Origin: Gammaproteobacteria bacterium
Lineage (GTDB): Bacteria; Pseudomonadota; Gammaproteobacteria; Pseudomonadales; JADFDG01
Assembly (NCBI GenBank): GCA_018262975.1
Contig: JADFDG010000003.1
Coordinates: 186,001 to 250,000 of the forward strand
Reading direction: 5' to 3'
DNA length: 64,000 nucleotides
Below, in pieces: positions 50,536 through 59,731 of this stretch. A program made the translations under genes and the position numbers. Numbering within the stretch: the stretch's first letter is position 1; each line of letters starts with the position of its first letter. The notes under the pieces are model-generated. The model was not told where the DNA came from. It ran no database searches and saw nothing but the letters and a program-made list of their open reading frames with translations.

Positions 50536-51065
50536 AACGCGTCCTGGTGTTCGCGCTGCCGTTGCTGGCCTTCCTGGCGCTGGCCGTGCTGTTCCTGTCG
50601 CGCATCGGCGAGAACAGCGATGCGTTGCCCACCGCGCTGGCCGGCAAGCCGCTGCCGGCCTTCAGCCTGCCGTCGCTGGATGGCGGCACCGTCACCCAGG
50701 CCGACCTCAAGGGCCCGTTGCTGCTCAACGTGTGGGGCACCTGGTGCCCGTCCTGCTACGACGAACATCCCTACCTGCTCGAACTGGCCCGCCAGGGCGT
50801 GGTGATCGTCGGCCTGAACTACAAGGATGAAGTGCCGGCGGCGCGCGATTTCCTCGTCCGCCTGGGCTCGCCGTACCGGCAGGTGATCGTCGATGCCGAG
50901 GGCACGCTGGGTCTCGACCTGGGCGTGTATGGCGCGCCGGAAACCTTCGTGATTGACGCCCAGGGCCGCGTGCTGCACCGCGTCACCGGGGTGGTCACGC
51001 CGGAGAATTTCGCCGCCGAGATCGCCCCGCTGTTGAAGCCGGCCGCGGAGGGCAGCGCGCCATGA
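50532..51065 (+). CDS. ccmG: Thiol:disulfide interchange protein CcmG (DsbE)
   Basis: The 177-residue protein has an N-terminal membrane anchor (about 4-22) and a thioredoxin-fold periplasmic domain with active-site WCPSC (Cys72, Cys75) and the CcmG-type GVYGAPETFVID. It reduces the CxxCH cysteines of apocytochrome c before heme attachment. It overlaps ccmF upstream and ccmH downstream by 4 nt each. Confidence 0.94.
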   Translation: MKRVLVFALPLLAFLALAVLFLSRIGENSDALPTALAGKPLPAFSLPSLDGGTVTQADLKGPLLLNVWGTWCPSCYDEHPYLLELARQGVVIVGLNYKDEVPAARDFLVRLGSPYRQVIVDAEGTLGLDLGVYGAPETFVIDAQGRVLHRVTGVVTPENFAAEIAPLLKPAAEGSAP

Positions 51066-51556
51066 TGCACCGCCTGGTCGCCACCCTCGTGCTGCTGTTC
51101 GCCGCGGTGTGCGCACGCGCCGAGAATTTCGACGTCTATCCCTTCGAGTCGCAGGACGAGGAAGCGCGTTTCGAGCGCCTGACCCACGAACTGCGTTGCC
51201 CGAAGTGCCAGAACCAGTCCATCGCCGATTCCAACGCCCCCATCGCCCAGGACCTGCGCAAGCGCACCTATGAACTGGTGCGCGAGGGCCGCAGCGATGA
51301 TGAAGTGGTCTCCTACCTGAAGGAGCGCTACGGCGAGTTCATCACCTACAAGCCGGCGTTCAACGCCGTCACCTCGTTGCTGTGGGGCGGGCCGTTCCTG
51401 CTGCTGGCGGTGGTGGTCGTGGTGCTGTTGCTGCGCCGTCGCCGGCTGGCCGCTGCCAGCGGCACCGATGTTGTCGCCCCGGTGCCGGTGCAGGCGCCCG
51501 ATCCGCGGCAGGTGCGCGACATCCTCGCCCGCTACGACGAGGAGGACCGCCGGTGA
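51062..51556 (+). CDS. ccmH: Cytochrome c maturation protein CcmH
   Basis: The 164-residue protein has a signal or anchor sequence, then the redox motif LRCPKCQNQS (Cys46, Cys49), the family hallmark, and a single membrane helix near the C-terminus (LLWGGPFLLLAVVVVVLLL). It acts with CcmG and CcmF in handling the apocytochrome thiols. It matches the short CcmH form, with the TPR part encoded separately by ccmI. Confidence 0.92.
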   Translation: MMHRLVATLVLLFAAVCARAENFDVYPFESQDEEARFERLTHELRCPKCQNQSIADSNAPIAQDLRKRTYELVREGRSDDEVVSYLKERYGEFITYKPAFNAVTSLLWGGPFLLLAVVVVVLLLRRRRLAAASGTDVVAPVPVQAPDPRQVRDILARYDEEDRR

Positions 51557-52782
51557 TCCTGTTCCTGCTGCTTGCCGTTTCGCTTGCCCTGGTTGCCGCC
51601 GTGGTGCTGGTGGTGGCGGTCCGCCGCGCGCGTACCATCGATGTCGATCGTGCGCGAGTCAATGTCGCCATTTTCCGCGAGCGCAAGGCGGAGCTGGATG
51701 CCGACCTGGCTGCCGGCCGCATCGGCACTGACCAGCATGCCGCCCTGCTCGGCGAACTGGAGCGCATGCTGGTCGACGACGTGGAAGGTTCCGCGCCCGC
51801 GCTCACCGCCGCTTACGTGCCTTCACGCACGCTGTCCGTTGCGTTGCTGGTGCTGGTGCCGCTGCTGTCGATCGCGCTCTACGTGGCCACCGGGTTCGAT
51901 GCCGACACCCGTGACTGGCTGGAACTGGAAGCGCGCAGCGACGAACTGGCGGCACTGCCGCAGCCGCTCACCGCCGAGTCGGTGGCCGGCAGCGGGCTGT
52001 CGCTCACCGACGCTGCGCGCCTGACCCAGGCCAACCTGCGCTTCAACCCGGCCGAGGCCGAGCGCTGGTTCAATCTCGGCATCACCTGGCTGGAACTCGA
52101 TTCGCCGCTGGGCGTCGATGCGCTGCGCACGGCCCAGCGCCTGGCGCCGGAACGCCTCGATTACGCCATCACCCTGGCGCGCGTCGACCTTGCGCTCAAC
52201 GGCGGTCGCCTCACCGAGGAAAGCCGCGCACTGCTCGATGGCGTGCTGGCGCGCGAGCCGGCGCACCAGGGTGTGCTGATGGTCTACGGTGCCGCGGCGT
52301 TCGAGAGCGGCGACTACGCGCTGGCGGTGCAGCACTGGGGCGCGCTGCTGGCACAGATCGATCCGCAGTCCGAAGGCGCCGGCATGTTGCGGCGCAGTAT
52401 CGCGGTGGCCAGTGAGCGCGCCGCCAAGGTGGCATCGGGCAGCGGTGCCATCCCGGTGCGCGTGTCGCTGGCGCCCACCATTGGCGCGGTGCCTGACAAC
52501 GCCACGCTGTTCGTCATCGTGCGCGCCGCCGGTGGGCCGCCGATGCCGATCGCGGCGAAGAAGCTGTCGCCGGCGCTGCCGGTGGAAGTCACCCTCACCG
52601 ACGCCGACCAGATGATGCCCGGTGCGCCGCTGGCCGAGCGTGGCCCGCTGGAGGTGCGCGCGCGCCTGTCCCTGTCGGGTACCCCGATGCCGGGCCCCGG
52701 GGACATCGAGAGTGCGCCGGTGCCGGTCAGCTTCCCCGTGGACGCACCGGTCACGCTGCTGCTCGACCGCCGGGTTCCCTGA
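51553..52782 (+). CDS. ccmI: Cytochrome c biogenesis protein CcmI (TPR apocytochrome chaperone)
   Basis: The 409-residue protein starts with two membrane helices (about 1-24 and 95-113) flanking a cytoplasmic loop with VNVAIFRERKAELDADLAAGRI, the CcmI/CcmH-TPR hallmark. A periplasmic tetratricopeptide region follows (LRFNPAEAERWFNLGITWLELD and later copies). The C-terminal 130 residues form a beta-rich domain (ATLFVIVRAAGGPPMPIAAKK). CcmI holds the apocytochrome C-terminus. It starts with GTG, overlapping ccmH. This ends the ccm group; ccmA-E are not here. Confidence 0.9.
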   Translation: MILFLLLAVSLALVAAVVLVVAVRRARTIDVDRARVNVAIFRERKAELDADLAAGRIGTDQHAALLGELERMLVDDVEGSAPALTAAYVPSRTLSVALLVLVPLLSIALYVATGFDADTRDWLELEARSDELAALPQPLTAESVAGSGLSLTDAARLTQANLRFNPAEAERWFNLGITWLELDSPLGVDALRTAQRLAPERLDYAITLARVDLALNGGRLTEESRALLDGVLAREPAHQGVLMVYGAAAFESGDYALAVQHWGALLAQIDPQSEGAGMLRRSIAVASERAAKVASGSGAIPVRVSLAPTIGAVPDNATLFVIVRAAGGPPMPIAAKKLSPALPVEVTLTDADQMMPGAPLAERGPLEVRARLSLSGTPMPGPGDIESAPVPVSFPVDAPVTLLLDRRVP

Positions 52783-53568
<786 letters not shown>

Positions 53569-53580
53569 TCACCCGCTTTT

Positions 53581-53714
53581 GTAGCGAGGGGGCCATGCCC
53601 CGATCACGCACTTGTAGCGAGGGGGCCATGCCCCCGACCCGAAAGGGAGGCTCCGGCCTCCCTTTTTCGTTTCCGCTCCGGTAAAAGACGTCGGGGGCAT
53701 GGCCCCCTCGCTAC
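53581..53714. repeat. GTAG-REP cluster (two forward, one reverse) around a terminator
   Basis: Forward units lie at 53581-53603 (one C deleted from the core) and 53614-53637; a reverse unit lies at 53691-53714. The gap between the second and third (53 nt) holds the adk terminator. This is the only inverted pair in the window with a spacer above 14 nt. Confidence 0.88.
53642..53667 (+). terminator. Rho-independent terminator of adk
   Basis: AAAGGGAGGC / GCCTCCCTTT is a perfect 10-bp stem with a TCCG loop followed by T residues. It is nested between two opposing REP units. Confidence 0.88.
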
Positions 53715-53745
53715 ACGCCAAGCGATCACCAACAGGAGTGCAGGC

Positions 53746-54726
53746 ATGTCGTCGCCGCCGTACAAGCCCGATATCGCGGTCGTGCTCGTCAATCTCGGTA
53801 CGCCGGAGGCGCCCACGCCGTCCGCCGTGCGTCGCTACCTGCGCGAGTTCCTGTCCGACCGTCGCGTGGTGGAGGCACCGCGCCTGGTCTGGTGGTTCGT
53901 GTTGAACTGCATCGTGCTGCTCACCCGCCCGCGACGGGTGGCGAAGCTCTACGCATCCATCTGGACGCCGCAGGGTTCGCCGCTGGCCGTCCATACGCGC
54001 GCGCTGGCCGACAAGGTACAGGCGCAGCTCGCTGATCCGCGCATCCGCGTGCACGCGGCCATGACCTATGGCGAGCCGGCGTTGTCCTCGCTGCTGTGGC
54101 GCCTGGAGACGGAGGGCGTGAACCGCGTGCTGGTGCTGCCGCTTTATCCACAGTACTCGGCAACGACCACCGGTGCGGTTGTGGATATCGTCGCGCGCTA
54201 CCTGCTGGCCACCCGCCGTGCGCCCGACCTGCGCATCGTGCGCGACTACTGCGATCGCCCCGCCTATCTCGACGCCATCGCCGATTCCATCCGCGCGCAC
54301 GCACCGCTCGCGGCCGACGAACGGCTGGTTTTTTCCTTCCACGGCATTCCGCAGTCGTATGCCGACAAGGGCGATCCGTACCCCGAATGCTGCGCGGCGA
54401 CGGCGCGCGGCATTGCCGATCGTCTCGGTGGCAGCGCCTGGGAAATGACGTTCCAGTCCCGTTTCGGCAGTCAGCCCTGGCTGCAGCCGTACCTCGACGA
54501 GCGCCTCGCGGCACTGCCGAAGGAGGGGGTGAAAGCGGTGCGGGTGGTCTGCCCGGGGTTCGCCGCCGACTGCCTGGAGACCCTCGAGGAGGTCGCTGAA
54601 GAGAACCGCGAGGGGTTCCTGCATGCCGGCGGTGAACGGTATGCCTACGTGCCCGCGCTGAACGATTCGCCGGCCCACGTGGCACTCGTCAGCGACCTGG
54701 TGCGCGAACACGCCGCCGGTTGGTGA
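53746..54726 (+). CDS. hemH: Ferrochelatase
   Basis: The 326-residue enzyme inserts Fe2+ into protoporphyrin IX, the last step of heme synthesis. Family blocks are LVNLGTPEAPTPSAVRRYL at the N-terminus, YGSPL-type TPQGSPLAVHT, LPLYPQYSATTTGAV, the catalytic histidine in FSFHGIPQSY near residue 199, and CPGFAADCLETLEE. Length is typical (about 320-340). Its neighbour on the left is the ccm group, so heme production and cytochrome c assembly genes lie close. A strong hairpin follows. Confidence 0.95.
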   Translation: MSSPPYKPDIAVVLVNLGTPEAPTPSAVRRYLREFLSDRRVVEAPRLVWWFVLNCIVLLTRPRRVAKLYASIWTPQGSPLAVHTRALADKVQAQLADPRIRVHAAMTYGEPALSSLLWRLETEGVNRVLVLPLYPQYSATTTGAVVDIVARYLLATRRAPDLRIVRDYCDRPAYLDAIADSIRAHAPLAADERLVFSFHGIPQSYADKGDPYPECCAATARGIADRLGGSAWEMTFQSRFGSQPWLQPYLDERLAALPKEGVKAVRVVCPGFAADCLETLEEVAEENREGFLHAGGERYAYVPALNDSPAHVALVSDLVREHAAGW

Positions 54727-54782
54727 AAATTCATTTCACGCGGAAATTTCCGGGAAATATCTGCATTCCGCGTTTTCGCGAA

Positions 54783-54820
54783 GGTGCGCGCGACCACCCC
54801 GGGGCGGGGTCGCGCGCACC
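54783..54820 (+). terminator. Strong hairpin downstream of hemH
   Basis: GGTGCGCGCGACC and GGTCGCGCGCACC are perfect 13-bp arms; the 12-nt loop includes CCCCGGGG, which can extend the structure. It lies 57 nt after hemH. There is no T-run, so it may be an mRNA 3' stabiliser or terminator. Confidence 0.6.
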
Positions 54821-54907
54821 GCTTTCACATCCTTCCGGAAAACGTTTCGACAATGCTTCTGACCCCCGCGACGGGGATGCTTCGCACACCTAAGCCATTG
54901 AAAAGTT

Positions 54908-54935
54908 TTGCACTGGTTTTTTTTTGTGCTATTTT
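54908..54935 (+). promoter_or_regulatory. Sigma-70-type promoter of the histone-like gene
   Basis: TTGCAC (54908-54913) and TATTTT (54930-54935) are separated by 16 nt that include a run of nine T. The local sequence is far more AT-rich than anything nearby, consistent with a strong promoter. Confidence 0.55.
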
Positions 54936-54991
54936 CCGGATCGACGTCACGTCAATGGCGTCATTACCGCGGTAGCTTAGGAGAAACGAAA

Positions 54992-55660
54992 ATGGCTAAA
55001 GCCAAGAAGAAAGTGGCCCGCAAGGCCGCCCCGAAGAAAGCCAAGGTCAACGCTGCTGTTGTAGCCAAGACCGCTGGTAAGGAAGTTGCTGCTGCCTCCG
55101 CCAAGCTCAAGGCTGCGAAAGCTGCCCTGAAAGCTGCGAAGGCCGCTGCCAAGAAAGCCCGCAAGGCCAAGAGCGGCGTTGCCGAAGCGAAAGCCAAGGT
55201 GTCTGCTGCCACGGCTGACGTGAAAGCCGCCAAGACCGGCGTGACCAAGGCCAAGAAGTCGGCCAAGGCCGCTGCTGCCAAGGCCAAGAAAGCTGCTCGC
55301 GCTGCTGCTCGCAAGGCGAAGATCGCCGAGCGCAAGGCCGCTGCCAAAGCCAAGAAAGCCGCCAAGCGCGCTGCTGCCAAGGCCAAGAAAGCTGCCAAGA
55401 AAGCCGCTGCCAAGCAGAAAGCTGCTGAGCGCAAGGCTGCCCTGAAGGCCAAGAAAGCCGCCGCCAAGGCCGCTGCCAAGGCCAAGAAGGAAGCCAAGAA
55501 GGCCAAGAAAGCCGCTCCGAAGAAAGGCGCTGCCAAAAAGGCCGCTGCCAAGAAGCCGGCTGCCAAGAAAGTAGCGAAGAAGGCTGCCAAGAAGCCGGCC
55601 CGCAAGGCCAAGGCTGTCAAGAAGGCTGCCAAGAAGCCGGCGCGCAAGGCGAAGAAGTAA
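54992..55660 (+). CDS. Lys/Ala-rich histone H1-like DNA-binding protein
   Basis: The 222-residue protein is made almost only of Ala and Lys, with some Arg, Pro and Val, arranged as imperfect repeats such as AAKAKKAAKK and KKPARKAK. It should be an extended, strongly basic helix that binds DNA without sequence preference. It resembles eukaryotic H1 tails, chlamydial Hc2 and Pseudomonas AlgP, and also Lys/Ala-rich nucleoid proteins of other proteobacteria. An excellent AGGAG site precedes the ATG at 54992. It has its own promoter and terminator. GCT and AAA codons are used more than in neighbouring genes. Repeat number is likely to vary between strains. Confidence 0.88.
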   Translation: MAKAKKKVARKAAPKKAKVNAAVVAKTAGKEVAAASAKLKAAKAALKAAKAAAKKARKAKSGVAEAKAKVSAATADVKAAKTGVTKAKKSAKAAAAKAKKAARAAARKAKIAERKAAAKAKKAAKRAAAKAKKAAKKAAAKQKAAERKAALKAKKAAAKAAAKAKKEAKKAKKAAPKKGAAKKAAAKKPAAKKVAKKAAKKPARKAKAVKKAAKKPARKAKK

Positions 55661-55696
55661 TTCGCCCCGCGTAAGCGGACAGCTACAAGAGTAGTC

Positions 55697-55731
55697 GAGC
55701 CCCGGGCCTTGTCCCGGGGCTCAGTCTTTTT
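55697..55731 (+). terminator. Rho-independent terminator of the histone-like gene
   Basis: GAGCCCCGGG / CCCGGGGCTC is a perfect 10-bp stem with a CCTTGT loop, followed by AGTCTTTTT. Confidence 0.88.
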
Positions 55732-55800
55732 GGGGTCGGTAAAATACCGGCAATGTCCCACCACCACTTCCGAATTCAGCCCTAGCCAGCCGCAGCCACC

Positions 55801-57735
55801 ATGCACGCCGCCGACATCCTCGGTCCCGATGGTCCCTTCAGTCGCGTCATCGACGGCTTTGCCGCCCGCGCTGTCCAGCAGGAGATGGCCGAGGCCGTCG
55901 AGCAGGCGATCGCCGACGATGCGCGCCTGGTGGTGGAGGCCGGCACCGGCACCGGCAAGACCTTCGCCTACCTGGTGCCGGCACTGCTGTCGCGCCGCAA
56001 GGTGATCGTTTCCACCGGCACGCGCAGCCTGCAGGACCAGTTGTTCCACCGCGACATCCCGCGCGTGCTGAAGGCACTCAACATCCCTGCGCGCGTCGCG
56101 CTGCTCAAGGGGCGCAGCAACTACCTGTGCCCCTATCGCCTGGAGACCAGCCTCGACGATGGCAGTTTCGCCTCGCGCGAGATCGTCAGCGACCTGCAGA
56201 AGGTCGCCCGCTGGGCGACGTCCACCGTCGACGGCGACATCGCCGAACTGGCGAGCATTCCCGAGGGCGCCGGCGTATGGCCCTTCGTCACCAGCACCGC
56301 CGACAACTGCCTGGGCACCGACTGCCCGATGATCGAGCAGTGCCCGGTGGCCCGCGCGCGCAAGCGGGCGCAGGAAGCGGACCTCGTGGTGGTCAACCAC
56401 CACCTGCTGTTCGCCGATGCCGCGCTCAAGGACAACGGCGTGGGCGAGATCCTGCCCAGCGCCAACGCCATCATCATCGACGAGGCCCACCAGGTGGGCG
56501 AGGTGGCCTCGCAGTTCTTCGGCAAGCAACTGTCCAGCCGCCAGCTCGCTGAACTCGCGCGTGACGCGGTGGTGGAGGGTGGCCGTGGCGCCGCCGACCA
56601 GCGCGGCCTGTTCGATGCCGCCAGTGCCGTGGAGAAGGGCGTGCTCGACATGCGCCTGGCGCTGGGCGAGGGCACCCGCCGCGCCGCTTGGGCCGAAGTG
56701 GCCATGCGCACCGACCTGCACGACGCCATCGAGGACCTTGCCAGCGCGCTGGCCTCGCTCGAGGAAGAGTTGGGCGTGGCCGCCGAGCGCAGCCCGGGCC
56801 TGGCCAAGGTGCACGAGCGCGCGCAGGACCTGCTGATCGCCTTCGGCGCGCTCACCGGCAATGCCCCCGTGGACCAGGTGCACTGGTTCGAGACCTTCCA
56901 GCGCGCCTTCCTCGTGCGCATGACGCCGCTCACCGTGGCCGAGCCGTTCCGCGCGCTGGTGTACGGCAAGCCGGCGGCGTGGATCTTCACCTCCGCCACG
57001 CTGGCGGTGGGCGATGACTTCCGGCACATGACCGAGGAACTCGGGCTGGAAGACGCGCGCACGCTCAAGCTGGCCAGCCCGTTCGATTTCTCGCGGCAGG
57101 CGGCGCTGTACGTGCCGGAGAACATGCCCGATCCCACCAGCGCCGATTACACGCGCGCGGTGGTGGAGGCGGCCATCCCGGCACTGGAGGCCAGCCGTGG
57201 CCGCGCCTTCCTGCTGTTCACCTCGCACCGCGCCCTGCAGGAGGCCGCCCGCCTGCTCGAAGGCCGCCTGCCGTACCCGCTGTACGTGCAGGGCACGGCC
57301 GGGCGCAACGAACTGCTGGAAGCCTTCCGCAAGCACGGCAACGCCATCCTGCTGGGCACCGGCTCGTTCTGGGAGGGCATCGACGTGCGCGGCGAGGCGC
57401 TGTCGCTGGTGATCATCGACAAGCTGCCGTTCGCCTCGCCGGGCGACCCGCTGCTGGCGGCGCGCATGGACGCCCTCAAGCGCCAGGGCCGCAATGCCTT
57501 CACCGAGTACCAGATCCCGCAGGCGGTGATCACCCTCAAGCAGGGCGCCGGCCGCCTGATCCGCGACGTCACCGACACCGGCGTGCTGATGCTGTGTGAC
57601 CCGCGCCTGCTGTCCAAGGGCTACGGCAAGTTGTTCCTCGACAGCCTGCCGTCGATGCGCAGGACGCGTAAACTCGAAGTGGTACAGAATTTCTTTGCCG
57701 CGCTGGATGCCCTGGCCGGTACCGCCGATACCTGA
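55801..57735 (+). CDS. yoaA: DinG-family ATP-dependent DNA helicase YoaA
   Basis: The 644-residue superfamily 2 helicase has Walker A in EAGTGTGKT (46-54), the iron-sulfur cysteines Cys110, Cys170, Cys175 and Cys181, the DEAH box at 227-230 and the C-terminal motif VI GAGRLIRDVTDTG. The XPD/DinG-like Fe-S arrangement and length indicate YoaA, which helps resolve replication-blocking lesions with HolC. No LexA box is visible upstream. It is followed after 3 nt by tsaB, as yoaA and tsaB are adjacent in E. coli. Confidence 0.92.
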   Translation: MHAADILGPDGPFSRVIDGFAARAVQQEMAEAVEQAIADDARLVVEAGTGTGKTFAYLVPALLSRRKVIVSTGTRSLQDQLFHRDIPRVLKALNIPARVALLKGRSNYLCPYRLETSLDDGSFASREIVSDLQKVARWATSTVDGDIAELASIPEGAGVWPFVTSTADNCLGTDCPMIEQCPVARARKRAQEADLVVVNHHLLFADAALKDNGVGEILPSANAIIIDEAHQVGEVASQFFGKQLSSRQLAELARDAVVEGGRGAADQRGLFDAASAVEKGVLDMRLALGEGTRRAAWAEVAMRTDLHDAIEDLASALASLEEELGVAAERSPGLAKVHERAQDLLIAFGALTGNAPVDQVHWFETFQRAFLVRMTPLTVAEPFRALVYGKPAAWIFTSATLAVGDDFRHMTEELGLEDARTLKLASPFDFSRQAALYVPENMPDPTSADYTRAVVEAAIPALEASRGRAFLLFTSHRALQEAARLLEGRLPYPLYVQGTAGRNELLEAFRKHGNAILLGTGSFWEGIDVRGEALSLVIIDKLPFASPGDPLLAARMDALKRQGRNAFTEYQIPQAVITLKQGAGRLIRDVTDTGVLMLCDPRLLSKGYGKLFLDSLPSMRRTRKLEVVQNFFAALDALAGTADT

Positions 57736-57738
57736 CCG

Positions 57739-58449
57739 ATGAGACTGCTGGCCCTCGATACCTCCACGGAAACCTGCTCGGTCGCCCTGCGCGTGGGCGA
57801 TAACGTGCAGGTGTTGCGCCATGCCGGCGCACGCGAGCAGACCGCCCATGTGCTGCCGATGGTGCAGCAGGTGCTGGCCGGTGCCGGCCTGTCGCTGCGC
57901 GATCTTGATGCCATTGCCTGCGCGCACGGCCCCGGTGCTTTCACCGGCGTGCGCGTGGCAGTGAGCGTGGCGCAGGGCCTGGCCTACGGCGCGCAGTTGC
58001 CGGCCATCGGCGTGTCCACGCTGGCGGTGCTGGCACAGCAGGCGCTGCGCCTGGCCGCGGCGGACGGCAAGGCGGTCACGCACGTGTTGCCGCTGCTGGA
58101 TGCGCGCATGGGTGAACTGTATGCCGGCGCCTACGCGGTCGGCGGCGACGGGCTGGTCGAGGCGCTGCTGCCCGACCGGCTGGCGCGCCCGGAGGACATC
58201 ATCGCCGCGCTGCCGGCACTGCCGGCCGGCGCGTCCTGGTGTGCCATTGGCAGCGGCTGGGCCGCTTACCCGGCACTGGCCGACGCGCTGGGTGTGACGC
58301 CGCGGGTGGCCGAGCCGGACGCGCAGGATGTGCTGGCGCTGGCGGTGCGCGCACTCGCACGCGGCGAGGCGGTGCCCGCCGAGCGCCTGCTGCCGGTGTA
58401 CCTGCGTGATACCGTCGCCTGGAAGAAACTGTCGGAGCAGGGCAAGTGA
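57739..58449 (+). CDS. tsaB: tRNA t6A modification protein TsaB
   Basis: The 236-residue protein of the ASKHA fold starts MRLLALDTSTETCSVAL and has ACAHGPGAFTGVRVAVSVAQGLA, the TsaB hallmark, and LLDARMGELYAG. TsaB pairs with TsaD and TsaE to form threonylcarbamoyladenosine at position 37 of ANN-reading tRNAs. It follows yoaA after 3 nt and its stop overlaps the start of the thioesterase gene. Confidence 0.93.
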   Translation: MRLLALDTSTETCSVALRVGDNVQVLRHAGAREQTAHVLPMVQQVLAGAGLSLRDLDAIACAHGPGAFTGVRVAVSVAQGLAYGAQLPAIGVSTLAVLAQQALRLAAADGKAVTHVLPLLDARMGELYAGAYAVGGDGLVEALLPDRLARPEDIIAALPALPAGASWCAIGSGWAAYPALADALGVTPRVAEPDAQDVLALAVRALARGEAVPAERLLPVYLRDTVAWKKLSEQGK

Positions 58450-58883
58450 TGCACTTCGAGGGCTGGGACCATCCGGCGCCGCACATCCTGCCGATGATCG
58501 TCGGCCACGAGAGCATCGACGTGATGGGCCACGCCAACAACGTCGAGTACCTGCGCTGGCTGGAGCGCGTGGCCTGGGACCATTCGATTGCACTGGGCCT
58601 CGACTGGGCTGCCTACCAGCGCCTGGATCGCTCCATGGTGGCGCGCCGTACCGAGCTGGATTACCTTGCCCCGGCCTTCGAGGGCGATGCGCTGCTGGCC
58701 GGCACCTGGATCGTGGAAAACGACCAGCGCCTGTCCATCACCCGCCACTACCAGCTGGTGCGCCCGAAGGACGGCAAGACGCTGTTGCGTGGCCGCACCC
58801 AGTGGGTGTGCGTGGAAATCTCCACCGGCAAGCCCAGGCGCATGCCGCCGGAGTTCCTGCACGGCTACCAGACCACCGCCTGA
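58449..58883 (+). CDS. Hot-dog thioesterase (YbgC/4HBT-like)
   Basis: The 144-residue protein has a hot-dog fold pattern with HESIDVMGHANNVEYLRWLERVAW, close to the D-x-x-G-H-x-N-N-x-x-Y block of 4-hydroxybenzoyl-CoA thioesterase-type enzymes, in which the Asp is catalytic. It should hydrolyse an acyl-CoA or acyl-ACP; the substrate is unknown. ATG 58449 overlaps the tsaB stop (TGATG); a GTG one codon earlier is possible. It is followed by uppP. Confidence 0.85.
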   Translation: MHFEGWDHPAPHILPMIVGHESIDVMGHANNVEYLRWLERVAWDHSIALGLDWAAYQRLDRSMVARRTELDYLAPAFEGDALLAGTWIVENDQRLSITRHYQLVRPKDGKTLLRGRTQWVCVEISTGKPRRMPPEFLHGYQTTA

Positions 58884-58898
58884 TACGGAATAGTCCGC

Positions 58899-59726
58899 GT
58901 GGACCTGATCATCTTCCTCAAAGCGTTGTTCCTCGGCCTGCTCGAAGGCATCACCGAGTTCCTGCCGATCTCCTCCACCGGCCACCTGATCATCGCCGGC
59001 GAACTCATCGGCTTCCTCGAACAGCCCTTGCGCAGCGTGTTCATGGTGGCCATCCAGCTCGGCGCCATCCTCGCCATCCTCTGGCTGTACCGCGAGAAGT
59101 TCACCCGCGTGACGGTCGGCGTGTTCCAGGGCGATGCCGCCAGCTGGCGCTTCGCCACCAACCTGCTGATCGCCTTCCTGCCGGCCATGGTGCTGGGCCT
59201 GCTGTTCTACAAGGTGATCAAGGGCGTGCTGTTCTTCCCGGTGCCGGTGGCCATTGCATTGATCGTTGGCGGCATCGTGATCCTGTGGGCCGAGAAGCGC
59301 GCCCACGTCGCGCGCGTGCACGAAGTGGACGACATGAGTTGGCAGGACGCGCTGAAAGTGGGCCTGTGCCAGTGCCTGGCGCTGGTGCCGGGCACCTCGC
59401 GCTCCGGCGCCACCATCATCGGTGGCCTGTTCGTGGGCCTGTCGCGCAAGGCGGCCACCGAGTTCTCGTTCTTCCTCGCCGTACCCACCATGATCGCGGC
59501 CACCGTCTACGACGTGTACAAGCACCGCGACCTGTTCAGCATGGACGACGTGGCCATCCTCGCCACCGGCTTCATCGCCGCCTTCCTCGCTGCCTTCCTC
59601 ACGGTAAAGGCACTGGTGGCGTTCGTGGCGAAGCACAACTTCACGCCGTTCGCCTGGTACCGCATCGTGTTCGGCCTGGTGGTGCTCGGCCTGTGGGCCG
59701 GCGGCATCATCACCTGGCAGGAATAA
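58899..59726 (+). CDS. uppP: Undecaprenyl-diphosphate phosphatase UppP (BacA)
   Basis: The 275-residue polytopic membrane protein recycles the lipid carrier for peptidoglycan and O-antigen synthesis. The active-site motifs are LLEGITEFLPISSTGH near the N-terminus and LVPGTSRSGATIIGG. About seven or eight hydrophobic helices follow the BacA layout. GTG 58899 (VDLIIFLKALFLGLLEG) is the start. Length matches E. coli UppP (273). Confidence 0.95.
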   Translation: MDLIIFLKALFLGLLEGITEFLPISSTGHLIIAGELIGFLEQPLRSVFMVAIQLGAILAILWLYREKFTRVTVGVFQGDAASWRFATNLLIAFLPAMVLGLLFYKVIKGVLFFPVPVAIALIVGGIVILWAEKRAHVARVHEVDDMSWQDALKVGLCQCLALVPGTSRSGATIIGGLFVGLSRKAATEFSFFLAVPTMIAATVYDVYKHRDLFSMDDVAILATGFIAAFLAAFLTVKALVAFVAKHNFTPFAWYRIVFGLVVLGLWAGGIITWQE

Positions 59727-59731
59727 GCGCC

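Noticed and set aside
54144-54152. Second DnaA-box sequence
   Set aside because: It lies within hemH and encodes the conserved LYPQY segment, so it is explained by the protein sequence.
54964-58593. A minus-strand open frame of about 1,200 codons across the histone-like gene, yoaA and tsaB
   Set aside because: Same antisense effect; the part opposite the Lys/Ala gene is simply a Phe/Leu/Ala repeat, the complement of the Lys/Ala codons, not a real protein.
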